NCBI GenBank assembly: GCA_949130485.1
Contig: OX422183.1
Location: forward strand, 6,414,636-6,478,635
Origin: Agelas oroides
Taxonomy: Eukaryota > Porifera > Demospongiae > Agelasida > Agelasidae
Length of the DNA: 64,000 nt
Reading direction: 5' to 3'
This document shows positions 1-9,985 of the stretch, piece by piece. The notes beneath the pieces were generated by a model. That model was not told where the DNA came from. It was given only the letters and a program-made list of their open reading frames with translations, and made no database searches. Made by a program: the position numbers and the translations under genes. Position 1 is the stretch's first letter; the number at the start of each line of letters is the position of its first letter.

Positions 1-247
1 CTGGGACAGACTGGAGCCTGTCCACTCTTCCAAAGAAGTCTACCAGCAATTAGTCCACATCTCTAGAGAGCCACAGTTACTGTCAAGGATTGTAAGAAGG
101 TTTGGTAGCTCCCAGCATACCTTCTCTAGACAAATTAGTGAGTATTGAGTCTAACCTATACAAACTAAAAGGTAAACTAAGAATTCCGTTTAAGAAAACT
201 GGGCGTGTATACACTTGTGCAGCAGCAAATACATGTCAATGGCCTAC

Positions 248-1908
248 CTCCACCAGATAACAAAGGCAGCAATATAGACAACTGCAATCACCAGCACCAT
301 CACACACACAGCAACACCTATCACCAGGTTAAGGACACTGGGTGATCCAGGTTCATCTGCACAATGTTGCGTATAAAACATGTACATATAATTATGTAGT
401 GTTGTTTTAGCAGCTAACAGAGAGCACATTGGGTATGTACAAATGATGTATAATAATTATTAACTGTAACACAGCTTATAAGTTAAACGTTGAGTCAACA
501 AACATTACCTGTGTTTTCCAGACAAATAGATGTTCTATCTGTGCAGAAAAAAAATCAAACTCTCTTCATAATTTATCATCATATCTTATAGTTGAATTCT
601 CATAGAGTCTTCCTGTTTGTGACAGTACATAGGCACCATTAATTACATCATAATGAATGTCAAGCGTATTTGTCAACAAGCATTCGATCAGTATACCTTG
701 CAGTGAAAGGAATACTACACCCTCCATCCTGTGTTCTCCAGCAGTGGCCACCACAGTGATAGTGTAGTTTGTGTTGCACTGGAGGTCAGTGAGAGTGACT
801 TCAGTTGCTGTTGGGTCACTGAGCTGCATGGAGGACTCACCACCTCCCTCAGGATGGTAGGTCACACGGGTGGTGTTGAAGCAGTTGGGAGCTGGGCCTG
901 AACTAGTCCACTGCCATGTTACCCTAACACTTGAGGCATTCATGAGCTTAGCAATGACACCAGTGGGTGTGGGAGGGGCTGGAGTACAGTGTTATAAGAA
1001 ATTACAGTAGACTGTATGAAGGGTTAATAACTTGTACATGTACCTCTTGCTGGTAGAAAAACCATTCTGGGGACACTCCTTGTATCATTTAGACCACCTT
1101 GAGCATAAACCCAAACGGTGTACTCTATGTTGCACTGCAGGTTGGGCAAGGTGGCACTGGTTGCTGTTGTATTGTCCACTGTGTACACCATCAGAGGGTC
1201 TCCCTCAGGTCGGTAGTGAACTGTAACATTGTCAGGCACACCCTGACACGACCACTCCCATGACACTCTGATACTTGCGTTGTCTGCAACAACTTCAGCT
1301 CTCACTCCAAATGGGACTGGTATATCTGTATAATAGCATAACCACCATCAATTTTTGCTGTGATTTAAGTTTCAATTTATTACCTCCAACAAGCAATTCC
1401 ACTTGTGGACTCTTCCATCTACCCATCTGACTTGAACTATCAACTACCACTCGGATGTGGTACTTTGTAGCACACCGGAGACCAGTCTGAATGACCTCGG
1501 TCTCTGATATATTAGTAGTGTTGTATGCTAATGATAAATTTCCTTTTTCACTCAGTTTGAACTTCACCGTCACAGATGCCACACAATTCTTAGATGGTAC
1601 TGTTGTACTCCAGGTCACTCTAACACCAGGGGTTGAGCCACCAACATTCCCAGCACTCATAGTAACATTGCCTAGTAAGGTAGAATTCAGGAACAGTATG
1701 CATAAACATACTGAATGCACGCTCATCACCTCATTTACTCGAACCGAGGCTTTCTGTCTCGCAGGTAGCTACGAAGCAGCGCGGAACAGAAACCTGGGTT
1801 CAAGGGTTTATGTGTAGCCAACTACCTAGTACCTGAGCAACTTTCCCCACCAACTAGCATGCAGCTGCTAAGCACCAACAAGACGAGCGACAACAAACTA
1901 CCGTCCAT
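248..1908 (-). CDS. Receptor M1: signal peptide, three FN3 domains, membrane segment (3' part beyond left edge)
   Basis: Exons in transcript order: 1833-1908 (signal peptide, starts [20 protein letters not shown]), 1384-1671 (FN3-1), 1044-1325 (FN3-2), 697-978 (FN3-3), 509-538 (30-nt microexon, DRTSICLENT), 248-356 (stalk and membrane helix ending AAFVIWWR). All junctions are GT-AG and phase 1, except the last donor, which is phase 2. FN3-1 to FN3-3 each keep the FN3 Trp (VTW, VSW, VTW) and a paired Cys in place of the usual 'L.PgT.Y' turn (LRCATKY, LQCNIEY, LQCNTNY), which suggests an added disulfide. No stop interrupts these exons. The membrane exon resembles that of the PTP genes more than that of M2-M6, so the missing cytoplasmic part could be either a phosphatase or an ITIM-like tail. 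It lies head to head with PTP-A. Product: a single-pass surface receptor; ligand unknown. Confidence 0.8.
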
Positions 1909-2345
1909 GTCAGTCGAATGACAAATTTTCTGGCAGTTTGCGAGGGGACCCAGTACGGAAAATTTAGAGGGGGGCCGGTTGACAGTAGTATACACATTGA
2001 GTTCGGCACATGCATAAGTTAGCAGAGGCGGAGACAGCTACCAAGAAGTGGGGGGGCTCATGTTCTGAATGTTAAGCTGTGGGGGTGTGGAAACGAGATG
2101 ACATTGTATTTCTCTGTACAACTAGTAGAAAAATTGGGGGGCTGAGCCCCCCCAATCTGAAAAGTGGGAGGGCCTAAGCCCCTCCTGCCCCCCCTATATC
2201 TCCGCCCCTGGTTAGTGTTTCAAAATTAGTCCCTCAACCTATAATAAGAAGGTGAACAAGAAAGTGAATCAACCTCTGAGCAGCAGCAATGCCTCACATC
2301 ACAGAAACGTTAAAAGTTCAAAGTGGCTCCGAAACATGATTGATA
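1909..2345 (-). promoter_or_regulatory. Conserved 5' flank of receptor M1
   Basis: The sequence upstream of the M1 start codon is repeated upstream of PTP-A (9717-9985) and PTP-B (about 31300-31508) in matching orientation. It contains the same 'tactgggtcccctcgcaaac' stretch, a 'gttcaccttcttattatagg' stretch and a 'gaggcattgc' stretch. Preservation between genes that differ downstream makes it the best promoter/5' UTR candidate, though a recent duplication would also explain it. The copy here is interrupted by a 188-bp TIR element. Confidence 0.5.
2023..2210. mobile_element. 188-bp MITE with CAGAGGCGGAG ends in the M1 promoter
   Basis: Ends are CAGAGGCGGAG and CTCCGCCCCTG (inverted), flanked by the direct repeat GTTAG at 2018-2022 and 2211-2215. 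The paralogous flank at about 9845 reads straight through with one GTTAG-equivalent, so it is the empty site. The interior is G/C-tract rich and non-coding. Confidence 0.75.
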
Positions 2346-2453
2346 ACATGCAGAACTGGATTTGGGAAATGCATGACTTGAGACAGGAGTAGCTACATAG
2401 GTAGCATGAGATGGGTGATTGTGCAGTGCTTTGGTGGCTTATAACAGAGGATA

Positions 2454-2640
2454 TAACCTGTTATCTAGGCAACATATAAGAATGTTGCTCATATCTCTCT
2501 TCTACAGAGATGTTGCGTAGGTAACAGGTTATATAATAGTTATATCCCCCCCTGGGGTGTGGTCTTGCACATTGGTGTCGGGCTACACCCAACACAAATG
2601 TGTAAAACGACCACCCCCCAGGGGGGGATATAACTATTAC
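2454..2640. repeat. Double hairpin element, left copy
   Basis: Two adjacent palindromes. The first has stems of the form 'ataacctgttacctaggcaa' closing on a loop with 'agaagagagatatgagc'. The second has stems 'aatagttatatccctccctg' with a G/C-rich loop. The same pair occurs inverted at 7577-7752 with cleaner stems. Looks like a foldback/MITE-type insertion that predates the inverted duplication. Confidence 0.65.
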
Positions 2641-2944
2641 ATAATGATGAGTAGAGTACTAGTGTAACCTAATCAACATCTGTCATGACATGTACAGTGT
2701 TTTCAACTTTGAAGTGACATATTCATCCTTTCATGCGATCAATTGCCACCAGATCAACTCTCATCAGATCAACTCTAGTTGCCACGAAATCAATTCAATT
2801 TGATGTTGTTGAAATAGTTTTGATCTTGTTGAACTCAGAAAACCAGCATGTCAGCATACCGGAGTTCTCAAAGAAGGTAAAGATGTGAATTTCACAAGGC
2901 TGGGTGCAAAGGAAGAGCTATGGTGAGGCTGTTGATGTCACATG

Positions 2945-3013
2945 CAAAATGTGCCCTCCAACTAGCACACTGCTGAGCACCAACAAGACGAGCGACAACA
3001 CTATATCGTCCAT
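2945..3013 (-). pseudogene. Orphan signal-peptide exon relic
   Basis: The minus strand from 3013 reads [15 protein letters not shown] then VLVGG, the family signal peptide. No FN3 exon follows on the same strand, so this is a stranded first exon left by a rearrangement. Confidence 0.6.
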
Positions 3014-3099
3014 TTTCAGTCAAGAGACGGGCAGTTACGAGGAGATCCAATAGAGAAAATTTACGAGGGGGTCCGGATGGCTCAACTTTTCTACACATG

Positions 3100-3750
3100 C
3101 ACGTTCATTCGCGACACGAGGCGGAATCATTAACAGCAGCATGGGCAAAGAAACGTTAATAGTGTGAGGTCCGCAATTAAGCCCCCCCAACTTTTCAACT
3201 CATGTCTACGCACCTGGCACATGTATGTGTATCCAAATGACAAGAACATGCTGTTCTTTGCTAGCATACAATGATGACATTTGGATTCACACGAATGTAA
3301 TCTGCGTAGCTATCCAAATGACAAAAACATGAAGTATTTCTAACTATAATACGATGAAGAAATTTGAGTCTACACAGATTAATTTCTGCTAGCACTTCAC
3401 CAGTAGTCCACATTTTTTTTAATCCACATCTTCATACATAGTGTGTGGGGAAGCATTATGATTTAATGTCCTCTGATTATCAACAATCATAATATATGGT
3501 TAAGTCCTGATCTCTTTTGCGATCAACACTGCATGTACAACATTTATTCCAGTTGATGTGTGTTGTCTACATATTATCCCTTTGGACTGTGCGTACATAT
3601 ATTGGCAGTCCTGGTTAGAAATTGACCGTTCAATCAATTAAGTTAGAAATTGACCGTTATGTATTTCAATCAATTAAGTTACCAATTTCGAAGTGCTGTA
3701 TTAAGGGTGGGGCTTATACACACTCTGCAGAAACGTCAGGTATTAAAGGA
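3100..3750. other. Non-coding stretch
   Basis: No gene recognised. It contains two related stretches 'atccaaatgacaagaacatg' and 'atccaaatgacaaaaacatg' at about 3230 and 3310, each followed by a similar 'gatgacatttg / gatgaagaaatttg' tail, i.e. a diverged local duplication of about 80 bp. Confidence 0.4.
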
Positions 3751-3805
3751 TAGTTACGAGAAACAGTAACAGCTCATGCATCCAAAAGATTGCCTACCAT
3801 TTAGT

Positions 3806-4130
3806 GTGATGTGTCCACTGCATGATGGGCACACCAAATGGCCATTGACACTGACTGCTGCCACTTGGAAAACATACTCAGTGTTTGGAGTAAGACCATT
3901 AATGATGTCACCTGCTGTCACTACTGACTTGTTCCAGTGCACTCACCACAGGTTGTATAGTACTGCACAATGTAACCAGTAATAATTTTGTTGTATACAG
4001 GGTACCTCTGTCCACCTAAGGTGAACTTCACTGTGGTAGTCCATTATTTTGTGAGCAAGTACACTTTTAGTGGGTTGTACAAACGTGGCCTGCAGTAACT
4101 GTGGATGTGGAGACCCTGAGGGGGCTGAGA
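3806..4130 (-). pseudogene. Decayed FN3 domain
   Basis: The minus strand gives FN3-like pieces in different frames: 'APSGSPHPQLLQ', 'HLRWTEVPCIQQN', 'ITGYIVQYYTTCGE' and 'IINGLTPNTEYVFQVAAVSV'. The order is right for one FN3 domain (B-strand Trp, C-strand GYxVQY, EF-loop LTPNTEY), but no single frame covers it. The pieces resemble the fourth-FN3 type of the cluster. Related weak traces lie near 43760 and 57170. A domain relic, not a working gene. Confidence 0.6.
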
Positions 4131-4533
4131 ATGCAAGGGGGTACACGTACAGCAATAACAGCCATGGAGTGATTACCCTGGTTGCTGGTTGAATGGTTTA
4201 TTTTTGTACCAGAGATTGGAAGCTGTCTTGTCTTACAACCATAATCCTGTGATCTTGACCACAGAACATCTGATGTGTATGCTAATCACCTGATTTGTCA
4301 AGAGCTCCAACCTACTACAAGAATTGTTTGCAGATCCGACAACAAGTAAGTAGAAGCTGATGAATATTGGCATGCCAAGGTGAAACAAAAGAATACCAAA
4401 GAAAACACACCACAAATGAGCAAAGGTTTATAAGCATAAGGACTGGAGACTTTGCCAAGCTAGCACTGAGTTAATTAACAGCTGAAAGCAAGCATGCCAG
4501 TACAGAAAACACACACAAAAATTAAAGTGGAAC

Positions 4534-4842
4534 ATGGGGACCAACAAGTATGCACTGGCTGTGGGCCTATTGATGGTGCTTGTGTTCGCTGCAAAGAATG
4601 GGCTAGAGTCAAATGCACAATTGGTGCAAGAATGCCCAGAGATGTGCATGATACCAACAGCAGTAATATGCCAAAAGAGCTGCTGTGCCCAACAACAGGA
4701 GCTTGAAGTGCTGAGAGAAAGAGTGACACAACTGGAGAGACTGCTAACAGCAATTGTGAAAGGAGTGTGGTACAGACCAAGGGAGACAACATACAACCAG
4801 TTGCTCAACACAACACTGGGTGAAGGGGTGTTGTGGATATAG
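4534..4842 (+). CDS. Small secreted Cys-rich coiled-coil protein (102 aa)
   Basis: The ORF starts MGTNKYALAVGLLMVLVFAA, a good signal peptide (charged n-region, hydrophobic core, small residues at the cut). A short Cys-rich segment follows (CPEMC, then ICQKSCC) and then a heptad stretch, LEVLRERVTQLERLLTAIV, typical of a short oligomerising coiled coil. The C-terminal 28 residues have one NTT glycosylation site. I do not recognise a family. The layout resembles the N-terminal part of secreted C1q-like or collagen-like proteins, so this could be the first exon of a longer gene. It sits in the loop of the inverted duplication and shares no sequence with the receptors. The start is the first Met of the signal peptide; an earlier upstream start lies in another frame. 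Confidence 0.5.
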   Translation: MGTNKYALAVGLLMVLVFAAKNGLESNAQLVQECPEMCMIPTAVICQKSCCAQQQELEVLRERVTQLERLLTAIVKGVWYRPRETTYNQLLNTTLGEGVLWI

Positions 4843-5042
4843 ATTTGAAACTGAACACTGAACTGAACACCATAGCATAGCACATGCAATAGCACCATAC
4901 CATATTATGCAATGTGTCCTGGCAAAATGTAAGACTGGTAAGACTGGGGATTTGCTAATTGTGACCTTGTTGACATGCATGAACAATCAACGAACTACAT
5001 CTCCCTTATAAAACAGGCCTAGATGTTATGCAAAGTCACCCA

Positions 5043-5090
5043 CTGTGCAGGACGCGTTTCGGCCAATACCAGGCCTCATCAGCTACGCTA
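5043..5090 (-). ncRNA. Type I hammerhead self-cleaving ribozyme with minimal stem III
   Basis: The minus strand shows the complete hammerhead core. CTGATGAG (5075-5082) is followed by stem II GCC/GGC around a TGGTATT loop, then CGAA, then ACGCGTC: a two-pair stem III with a two-base loop ending in the cleavage triplet GTC (5051-5053). Stem I forms between the bases just before CTGATGA (GCGTAG) and those just after the cleavage site (CTGCAC), with C-G, U-A, G-U and C-G pairs. This short-stem-III form is known from Penelope-like elements, newt satellite DNA and retrozymes. No reverse transcriptase or second ribozyme copy is seen nearby. Confidence 0.7.
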
Positions 5091-6290
5091 TCTTCATATG
5101 TTCATGTAATGTTTGTTAAAGTCTGTAATTTCACTTTCATCAGCTGATTTGTTCCCTGGTGAGCACAATAATCATACTGACACTTTAGGTTATTGAATCT
5201 CATTCCAGGCCTCTTACAGTCTATATTGACTTCATATGTAATGCATGGAAATTTGTGTGGGTAAGCCCAATTAACAAAGCAACTCAGAGTGCCAGAGACA
5301 GCTATTTTAGATGCTGATGTTGATGGTTAAGCACAACTTTTGAGATCAAGAGAATAGATGGTTCAAGTCACATTATAGAGACTTTTTGCATTTCTCTAAA
5401 GTAGAGCACAATCATCAGCAAGTAGCTTATATAGCTGGATGATAATCCTGTTCCTATGTCATTGGTGTAATTCAGGATAGTGGGTGCATGCTGAGATCAC
5501 TCTGCACCCCATGGCAGTAGCAGTCAAGCATGTATGTATAGCTGGTATTAAACTTCAGATAGCTGTGTCAGAGTTCACCAATCCAGTCCAGTGTTTAGAC
5601 ACGACCACACCACAACTAATATAGCCTCTGGGAATGAAGTTGCTACAAAACGTTGTCAGGGGTCTGAAAGCATACATTAGCAGTTTTGCTATATACCTGA
5701 CCTGCAGTTGTGCCATGCAGTATATAGTATTTCCATAATGTGATTATGTGAATGATAGCTATAGCTGTCCAATTCAAGTAGCTATAAGAATGCAGAACTA
5801 CTGCCAGTATATATCTGGCATGGAGCAGTGACAATCAATAAAAGTGGACTGTGCATGAAGTACAGCAAAGATGTGCATGAATTTACCCTCTGGTAAAGCA
5901 ACATGTGTACCAGTGTTGTGGTAAAGCAACATGTGTACCAGTGCTGTAGTAATTTTGGTGTAATTGATCACTTATTAATTACTTAATCACAAGTAATTCC
6001 ACAACATGTAATCATTACCCGTTTTCCAAGGAATGAATTTTTGCTGTAAGCAAATTTCAAATTAGCATGATTACCAGAAAAAGGTCATGCAACATGTGTC
6101 ATGTTGCTACAAGACCATTGAAGCAGTTGGTGGTCTAAAAACAAGGCTTCCAAGAAATTATTATATGTGAAGGTGAATTCCGCGGCCTTGCTTTGACTGG
6201 ATTAGGAATTAATTGACAACAGCACTGATGTGTTCTAGGCTTTGAGAAACAGCTCAGTCACTAAAATGAACAGGTGGTTGATGGTATGAC
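5091..6290. other. Non-coding stretch
   Basis: No gene recognised. It holds a 32-bp direct duplication around 5890-5945 ('ggtaaagcaacatgtgtacc' twice), and at 6300-6400 a few minisatellite units in the orientation opposite to the large array that follows. Confidence 0.4.
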
Positions 6291-6719
6291 AAGAACAATT
6301 CTCATGAGATCAATTGCCACCAGATCGACTCTCATGAAATCAACTTGTCATGAGAACAACTCTCACGAGATCAACTTGCCATGAAATCAACTCAGTTTTT
6401 TTTATGTTGAAACAACATTAAGCACATGTACTGAACCAGTTTGATATTTTGTTACGTCTAGATATTCACTAAAGCTGTATTCGTACAACCCTCATGGAGG
6501 ACACCAGCTTCTTTAATACCTGATCTGGTGGATAATTGTGTTCAGTGCATGTGACATCAACAGCCTCACCAACAGATGTAGCTCTTCCTTTGCACCCAGC
6601 CTTGTGAAATTCACATCTTTACCTTCTTTGAGAACTCCGGTATGCTGACATGCTGGTTTTCTGAGTTCAACAAGATCAAAACTATTTCAACAACATCAAA
6701 TTGAATTGATTTCGTGGCA

Positions 6720-7465
6720 TGTTGATCTCGTGAGAGTTGATCTCGTGGCATGTTGATCTTATGAGAGTTGATCTCGTGGCAAGTTGATCTTATGAGAGTT
6801 GATCTCGTGGCAAGTTGATCTTATGAGAGTTGATCTCGTGGCAAGTTGATCTTATGAGAGTTGATCTCGTGGCAAGTTGATCTTATGAGAGTTGATCTCG
6901 TGGCAAGTTGATCTTATGAGAGTTGATCTCGTGGCAAGTTGATCTTATGAGAGTTGATCTCGTGGCAAGTTGATCTTATGAGAGTTGATCTCGTGGCAAG
7001 TTGATCTTATGAGAGTTGATCTCGTGGCAAGTTGATCTTATGAGAGTTGATCTCGTGGCAAGTTGATCTTATGAGAGTTGATCTCGTGGCAAGTTGATCT
7101 TATGAGAGTTGATCTCGTGGCAAGTTGATCTTATGAGAGTTGATCTCGTGGCAAGTTGATCTTATGAGAGTTGATCTCGTGGCAAGTTGATCTTATGAGA
7201 GTTGATCTCGTGGCATGTTGATCTTATGAGAGTTGATCTCGTGGCAAGTTGATCTTATGAGAGTTGATCTGGTGGCATGTTGATCTTATGAGAGTTGATC
7301 TCGTGGCAAGTTGATCTTATGAGAGTTGATCTCGTGGCATGTTGATCTTATGAGAGTTGATCTCGTGGCAAGTTGATCTTATGAGAGTTGATCTGGTGGC
7401 ATGTTGATCTTATGAGAGTTGATCTGGTGGCAAGTTGATCTTATGAGAGTTGATCTGGTGGCAAT
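6720..7465. repeat. 31-bp minisatellite, about 24 units
   Basis: Head-to-tail units made of two half-units, 'gttgatctcgtggcaa' and 'gttgatcttatgaga'. They are near identical over the middle of the array, with a/t and c/g variants at the edges. Every unit has two GATC sites. The left arm of the inverted duplication (2740-2800) has only two to three units, so the expansion came after the duplication. Confidence 0.85.
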
Positions 7466-7576
7466 TGATCGTGTGAAAGGAAGCCATAGCTACCACTGTG
7501 AATATGTCACTTCAAAGTTGAAAACACTGTACATGTCATGACAGATGTTGATTAGGTTAGTACTCTACTCATCATT

Positions 7577-7752
7577 ATGTAATAGTTATATCCCTCCCTG
7601 GGAGGGGGGGTGGTCGTAGCCCGACACCAATGTGCAAGACCACACCCCAGGGAGGGATATAACTATTATATAACCTGTTACCTAGGCAACATCTCTGTAG
7701 AAGAGAGATATGAGCAACATTCTTATATGTTGCCTAGGTAACAGGTTATATC
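7577..7752. repeat. Double hairpin element, right copy
   Basis: Inverted counterpart of 2454-2640. Stems at about 7577-7599/7642-7664 and about 7670-7692/7729-7751 are almost perfectly complementary. Confidence 0.7.
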
Positions 7753-7833
7753 CTCTGTTATAAGCCACCAAAGCACTGCACAATCACCCATCTCATGCTA
7801 CCTATGTATGCATTTCCCAATTCCAGTTCTGCT

Positions 7834-9433
7834 TTTATAAATGCAGGCAATAGAAAGGAAACTCTAGATAGTTTATGGGACTCTCTTGCATTGAAGTTTT
7901 TTCGTAAGTGGGAGGCCGGGGTCTGGGACATGGAGGCACTGGGATCTGAAAGTGGGGTAAACTGGCTGTTTACAGACGTTTGAAAGATTTATACCAGCAG
8001 CTGAGTCTTATGCTAGAGCTAATCTCCCCATAAGCATATAGAGGGTCTTGGCTGGGCTCAGGGCAGGATGTCTTCCACTGCAAGTTGAACTTGGCAGATA
8101 ATTCCTCTCCTAAAACTCCCTTCAATGAAAGACTTTGTAAAACGTGCAACCTGGATGTTGAGGATCAAGAACACTTTCTGTTACAGAATTCCTCGAGCTA
8201 CTGTTTTGGCTGAGATATCCAAGCACAACCCTGATTTCATCTCCTATGACAGCACTACTGAACTAACATATCTACTGTACCCTACTGAACTCATCTTTAT
8301 AATTGCAAAAGGGATTCATAAGTCACACATGCACAGGTTCGCCCTTTTTTATCAATATTCTCTCATATAACACCCTTTATTTTTCGTTTATTTTTGTGGT
8401 TGTTTTCTTTATTTTGTTATTGTTCTTATGGCTATATACTTTCTTTCGTCATCCGTGCCCGTACATTTATTGCTGTTTTCTCCTACTCCCCCCCCCCCCC
8501 CCCCACCCCCCATCCACCCTCCACCTCTACTCTTCCCCCTCTCCTCATGCATATGCACATCGTATGCACACACAAGCCTTGCACACACATACATGGTTGT
8601 AACTATGCACACACACAAGCTGGCCCATTTCAGTGCGTCCCATGCACTCCACACAGTTGTACCATTGGCACACACAATGTGCTCATGCATTCTCTCTTTG
8701 TGTGATTAATTCACTTGATGTATGCTGTCTAGAACTTCTGACGTTCCCCTATGTCCCCTGCTATGTATATATTCATAGTTATACTAATGCATTACAAATG
8801 TAAAATAGTTCTTTACAGCATTGTATTACCTCTCCTTTTGATATTGTAATACCCTTTTTGATAAGTTTTGTATGTGCCTAGTTGGTTGGAACAATTCAGC
8901 CTCTGCTAATATCATGAGATGTGGACAAAGACATCATATAGCTAGCCACTGCTAGGAGGAGAAGTACGATGGACTGCAGATCTAATCCCAAGCTGCAGCA
9001 GTGTTTGCCAGTCTTCTAAGAAGTGGGGCTGGCACTTGTTGCATGGCACTTCCATTGTTTCGGATTCTGCTTTTTGTGCTAACCTACTGCCATGCCGGAT
9101 TCTCCTGCTTCTGGATGTTGAGCTCCAAGTACAGCAGCCTTCAAGAACAAGTGGAGTATATAGCACAGAGCAAGCAATGAAGCACCCCCATTTCATGACT
9201 CATCTCAGGCCATAAGTATACTCTATAGTGTCCTTCTTCATCGACTGTTCTTCAATTGCTGGCCAAGAGACCCTGATCTAACTTTACAATGTTTGGGATA
9301 GACTTTCAATGTGCTCGTGGAACTGTGTTTGTCATTTTGTACTGGATTATTTTTTAGCATTTGTACATCCTATAGGAGCCTAGATGATTTGTGTACTTTT
9401 AGCTAGCTAGTCTCATAGGTCCAACTTTGGACC

Positions 9434-9528
<95 letters not shown>

Positions 9529-9670
9529 TGACTGACTGACTGACTGACTGACTGACTGACTGACTGACTGACTGACTGACTGACTGACTGACTGACTGAC
9601 TGACTGACTGACTGACTGACTGACTGACTGACTGACTGACTGACTGACTGACTGACTGACTGACTGGCTG

Positions 9671-9708
<38 letters not shown>

Positions 9709-9717
9709 TGACTGACT
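7834..9717 (+). mobile_element. 5'-truncated LINE remnant inserted in the right duplication arm
   Basis: Between about 8050 and 8200 the plus strand encodes the typical C-terminal tail of a non-LTR reverse transcriptase: 'LRAGCLPLQVELGRY', then 'ERLCKTCNLDVEDQEHFLLQ' (a CxxC...H zinc-finger-like end), broken by stops and frame changes. About 1.1 kb of 3' non-coding sequence follows, ending in a tetranucleotide array. The opposite duplication arm reads without it at about 2345-2360, so this is a filled site. Only the last part of the element is present, as usual for aborted target-primed reverse transcription. The C/T-rich block 8480-8550 and the ORFs over it are low complexity. Confidence 0.6.
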
Positions 9718-9718
9718 G
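9433..9718. repeat. (GGCT)n/(GACT)n tetranucleotide microsatellite
   Basis: About 25 units of ggct, about 35 units of gact, then mixed ggct/gact. It sits at the 3' end of the LINE insertion and ends at the insertion boundary, so it may be the expanded 3' tail of that element. Confidence 0.9.
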
Positions 9719-9985
9719 GTATCAATCATGTTTCAGAGCCACTTTGAACTTTTAACGTTTTTGTGATGTGAGGCATTGCTGCTGCTCAGAGGTTGATTCA
9801 CTTTCTTGTTCACCTTCTTATTATAGGTTGAAGAATTTTGAAACACTAACTTGTGCATGTGCCAAACTCAATGTGTGTACTACTGTCAACCAGCCCCCCC
9901 CCCTCGTAAATTTTCTGTACTGGGTCCCCTCGCAAACTTTCTATACTGCCTACTGGGTCCCCTCGCCAGAAATCATTCGACTGAC
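9717..9985 (+). promoter_or_regulatory. Conserved 5' flank of PTP-A
   Basis: Direct counterpart of the M1 and PTP-B flanks. It contains the 'gttcaccttcttattatagg' stretch and a duplicated 'tactgggtcccctcgc' motif (9919-9966). It ends directly at the start codon at 9986. Confidence 0.5.

Larger units (their letters stand above)
248..2930 (-). repeat. Left arm of the 2.9/11.9-kb inverted duplication
   Basis: This arm carries M1 exons, its 5' flank, the double hairpin and a minisatellite seed. It matches in reverse complement the right arm at about 6590-11860. The order is conserved: 'gcaccaagg' segment, minisatellite, double hairpin, 5' flank, signal exon, FN3 exons. The arms differ by insertions: a MITE on the left; an expanded minisatellite and a LINE on the right. 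Confidence 0.7.

Noticed and set aside
4428-4898. 156-residue minus-strand ORF
   Set aside because: Antisense of the secreted coiled-coil ORF; no domain or splice context.
6720-7465. CRISPR-like array
   Set aside because: Units are contiguous with no unique spacers, in a eukaryotic setting; it is a minisatellite.
8394-8709. Proline-rich ORFs
   Set aside because: Low-complexity C/T and CA-rich sequence in the LINE 3' region.
9399-9729. 108-residue Ser-Gln/Ala-Ser-Gln repeat ORFs
   Set aside because: Translation of the ggct/gact array, open only because the unit lacks stops.
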